5,671 bases of DNA from Candidatus Latescibacterota bacterium (GTDB lineage: Bacteria; Latescibacterota; UBA2968; UBA8231): NCBI GenBank assembly GCA_021295675.1, contig JAGWBY010000170.1, positions 1,118 to 6,788 on the forward strand. The letters run 5' to 3'. The notes under the pieces were generated by a model. It saw nothing but the letters and a program-made list of their open reading frames with translations. It was not told the origin of the DNA and did not search any database. A program made the translations under genes and the position numbers. Positions 5,393 through 5,671 of the stretch are shown in pieces. The stretch's first letter is position 1. The number at the start of each line of letters is the position of its first letter.

Positions 5393-5671
5393 AGAAGCGG
5401 CGCATGAGGCCTACTACTTTGCCGGCAATGCTGAACTCGTCGGCGTCGGGCGGGACGACGATGGGTTCAAACGCCTCGTTTTCAGGCAGGAGCCGAATGC
5501 CGTCGGGATCGGGAGCATAGCGCTTGACCGTGGCCTCTTCGCCGAGCAGCGCGACGACGATATCGCCGCGCTCGGCGCGATCTTGCTGGCGAGCGATGAC
5601 GATGTCGCCGTCGAGAATCCCGGCGTTGCACATGCTCTCGCCGTGGATGCGCAGCGCGAAGACATCGCCCG
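5391..5671 (-). CDS. lexA: LexA repressor, C-terminal S24 peptidase domain (5' part off window)
   Basis: LexA represses SOS genes and cleaves itself when RecA filaments form on damaged DNA. The 93 residues visible are the latent protease domain: [13 protein letters not shown] with the catalytic Ser (codon at 5634-5636), [30 protein letters not shown] with the catalytic Lys (codon at 5523-5525), then [13 protein letters not shown] and the C-terminal VVGLMRRF. The spacing between Ser and Lys (37 residues) matches E. coli LexA (Ser119, Lys156). LLPEN is typical of LexA rather than of UmuD, and is strong for this assignment. The helix-turn-helix domain, the Ala-Gly cleavage site and the promoter with any SOS box lie beyond the right edge. 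It ends in TAA 11 bp before gckA. A phage CI-like or other S24 repressor is the less likely alternative. Confidence 0.92.
   Translation of the reverse strand, partial: GDVFALRIHGESMCNAGILDGDIVIARQQDRAERGDIVVALLGEEATVKRYAPDPDGIRLLPENEAFEPIVVPPDADEFSIAGKVVGLMRRF

Overview
The window is a compact bacterial chromosomal segment of roughly 60% G+C in which every recognisable gene lies on the minus strand. In transcription order (right to left) they are lexA (C-terminal part, cut by the window edge), a glycerate 2-kinase (gckA/MOFRL family), a PorV/PorQ-type outer-membrane beta-barrel protein, era, purD, folB and folK (cut by the left edge). A PorV/PorQ protein together with LexA and housekeeping genes of this G+C points to a diderm bacterium, most likely an uncultivated FCB-like lineage (for example Latescibacterota or Gemmatimonadota type). 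This placement is an inference of low confidence. There is no phage, CRISPR, tRNA or rRNA signal.

Layout: lexA (5391-5671) is followed 11 bp later by gckA (4051-5379, GTG start with its own ribosome-binding site). A 79 bp gap with a good promoter-like sequence (perfect TTGACA, 17 bp spacer, weak -10) separates gckA from the barrel gene (3045-3971), whose end overlaps the reconstructed start of era (2194-3091). A 106 bp spacer holds a small imperfect inverted-repeat element of about 94 bp (2099-2192), resembling a MITE. After it come purD (780-2087, strong Shine-Dalgarno), folB (423-769, 10 bp gap) and folK (1-430, 8 bp overlap with folB), which look like one transcriptional unit.

The main surprise is that two normally intact housekeeping genes are broken by small deletions. 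In era the recognisable N-terminus runs up to the residues just before the P-loop, then a segment that would be about 29 bp (the Walker A motif) is missing and the frame changes, at a GTCGAC hexamer. In folB about 19 bp (about six residues) is missing near the middle, again with a frame change. Both halves of each gene stay well conserved, so the lesions are either very recent or sequence/assembly errors; the window alone cannot tell which.

Functionally the genes cover SOS control (LexA), glycerate phosphorylation into lower glycolysis, an envelope protein, 30S ribosome maturation (Era), step 2 of purine synthesis (PurD) and two consecutive steps of folate synthesis (FolB then FolK). Purine and folate synthesis are linked because formyl-tetrahydrofolate supplies purine carbons, so the purD-folB-folK grouping makes sense. 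I see no convincing new multi-gene system here; the items worth a second look are the two lesions, the inverted-repeat element and the porV promoter.
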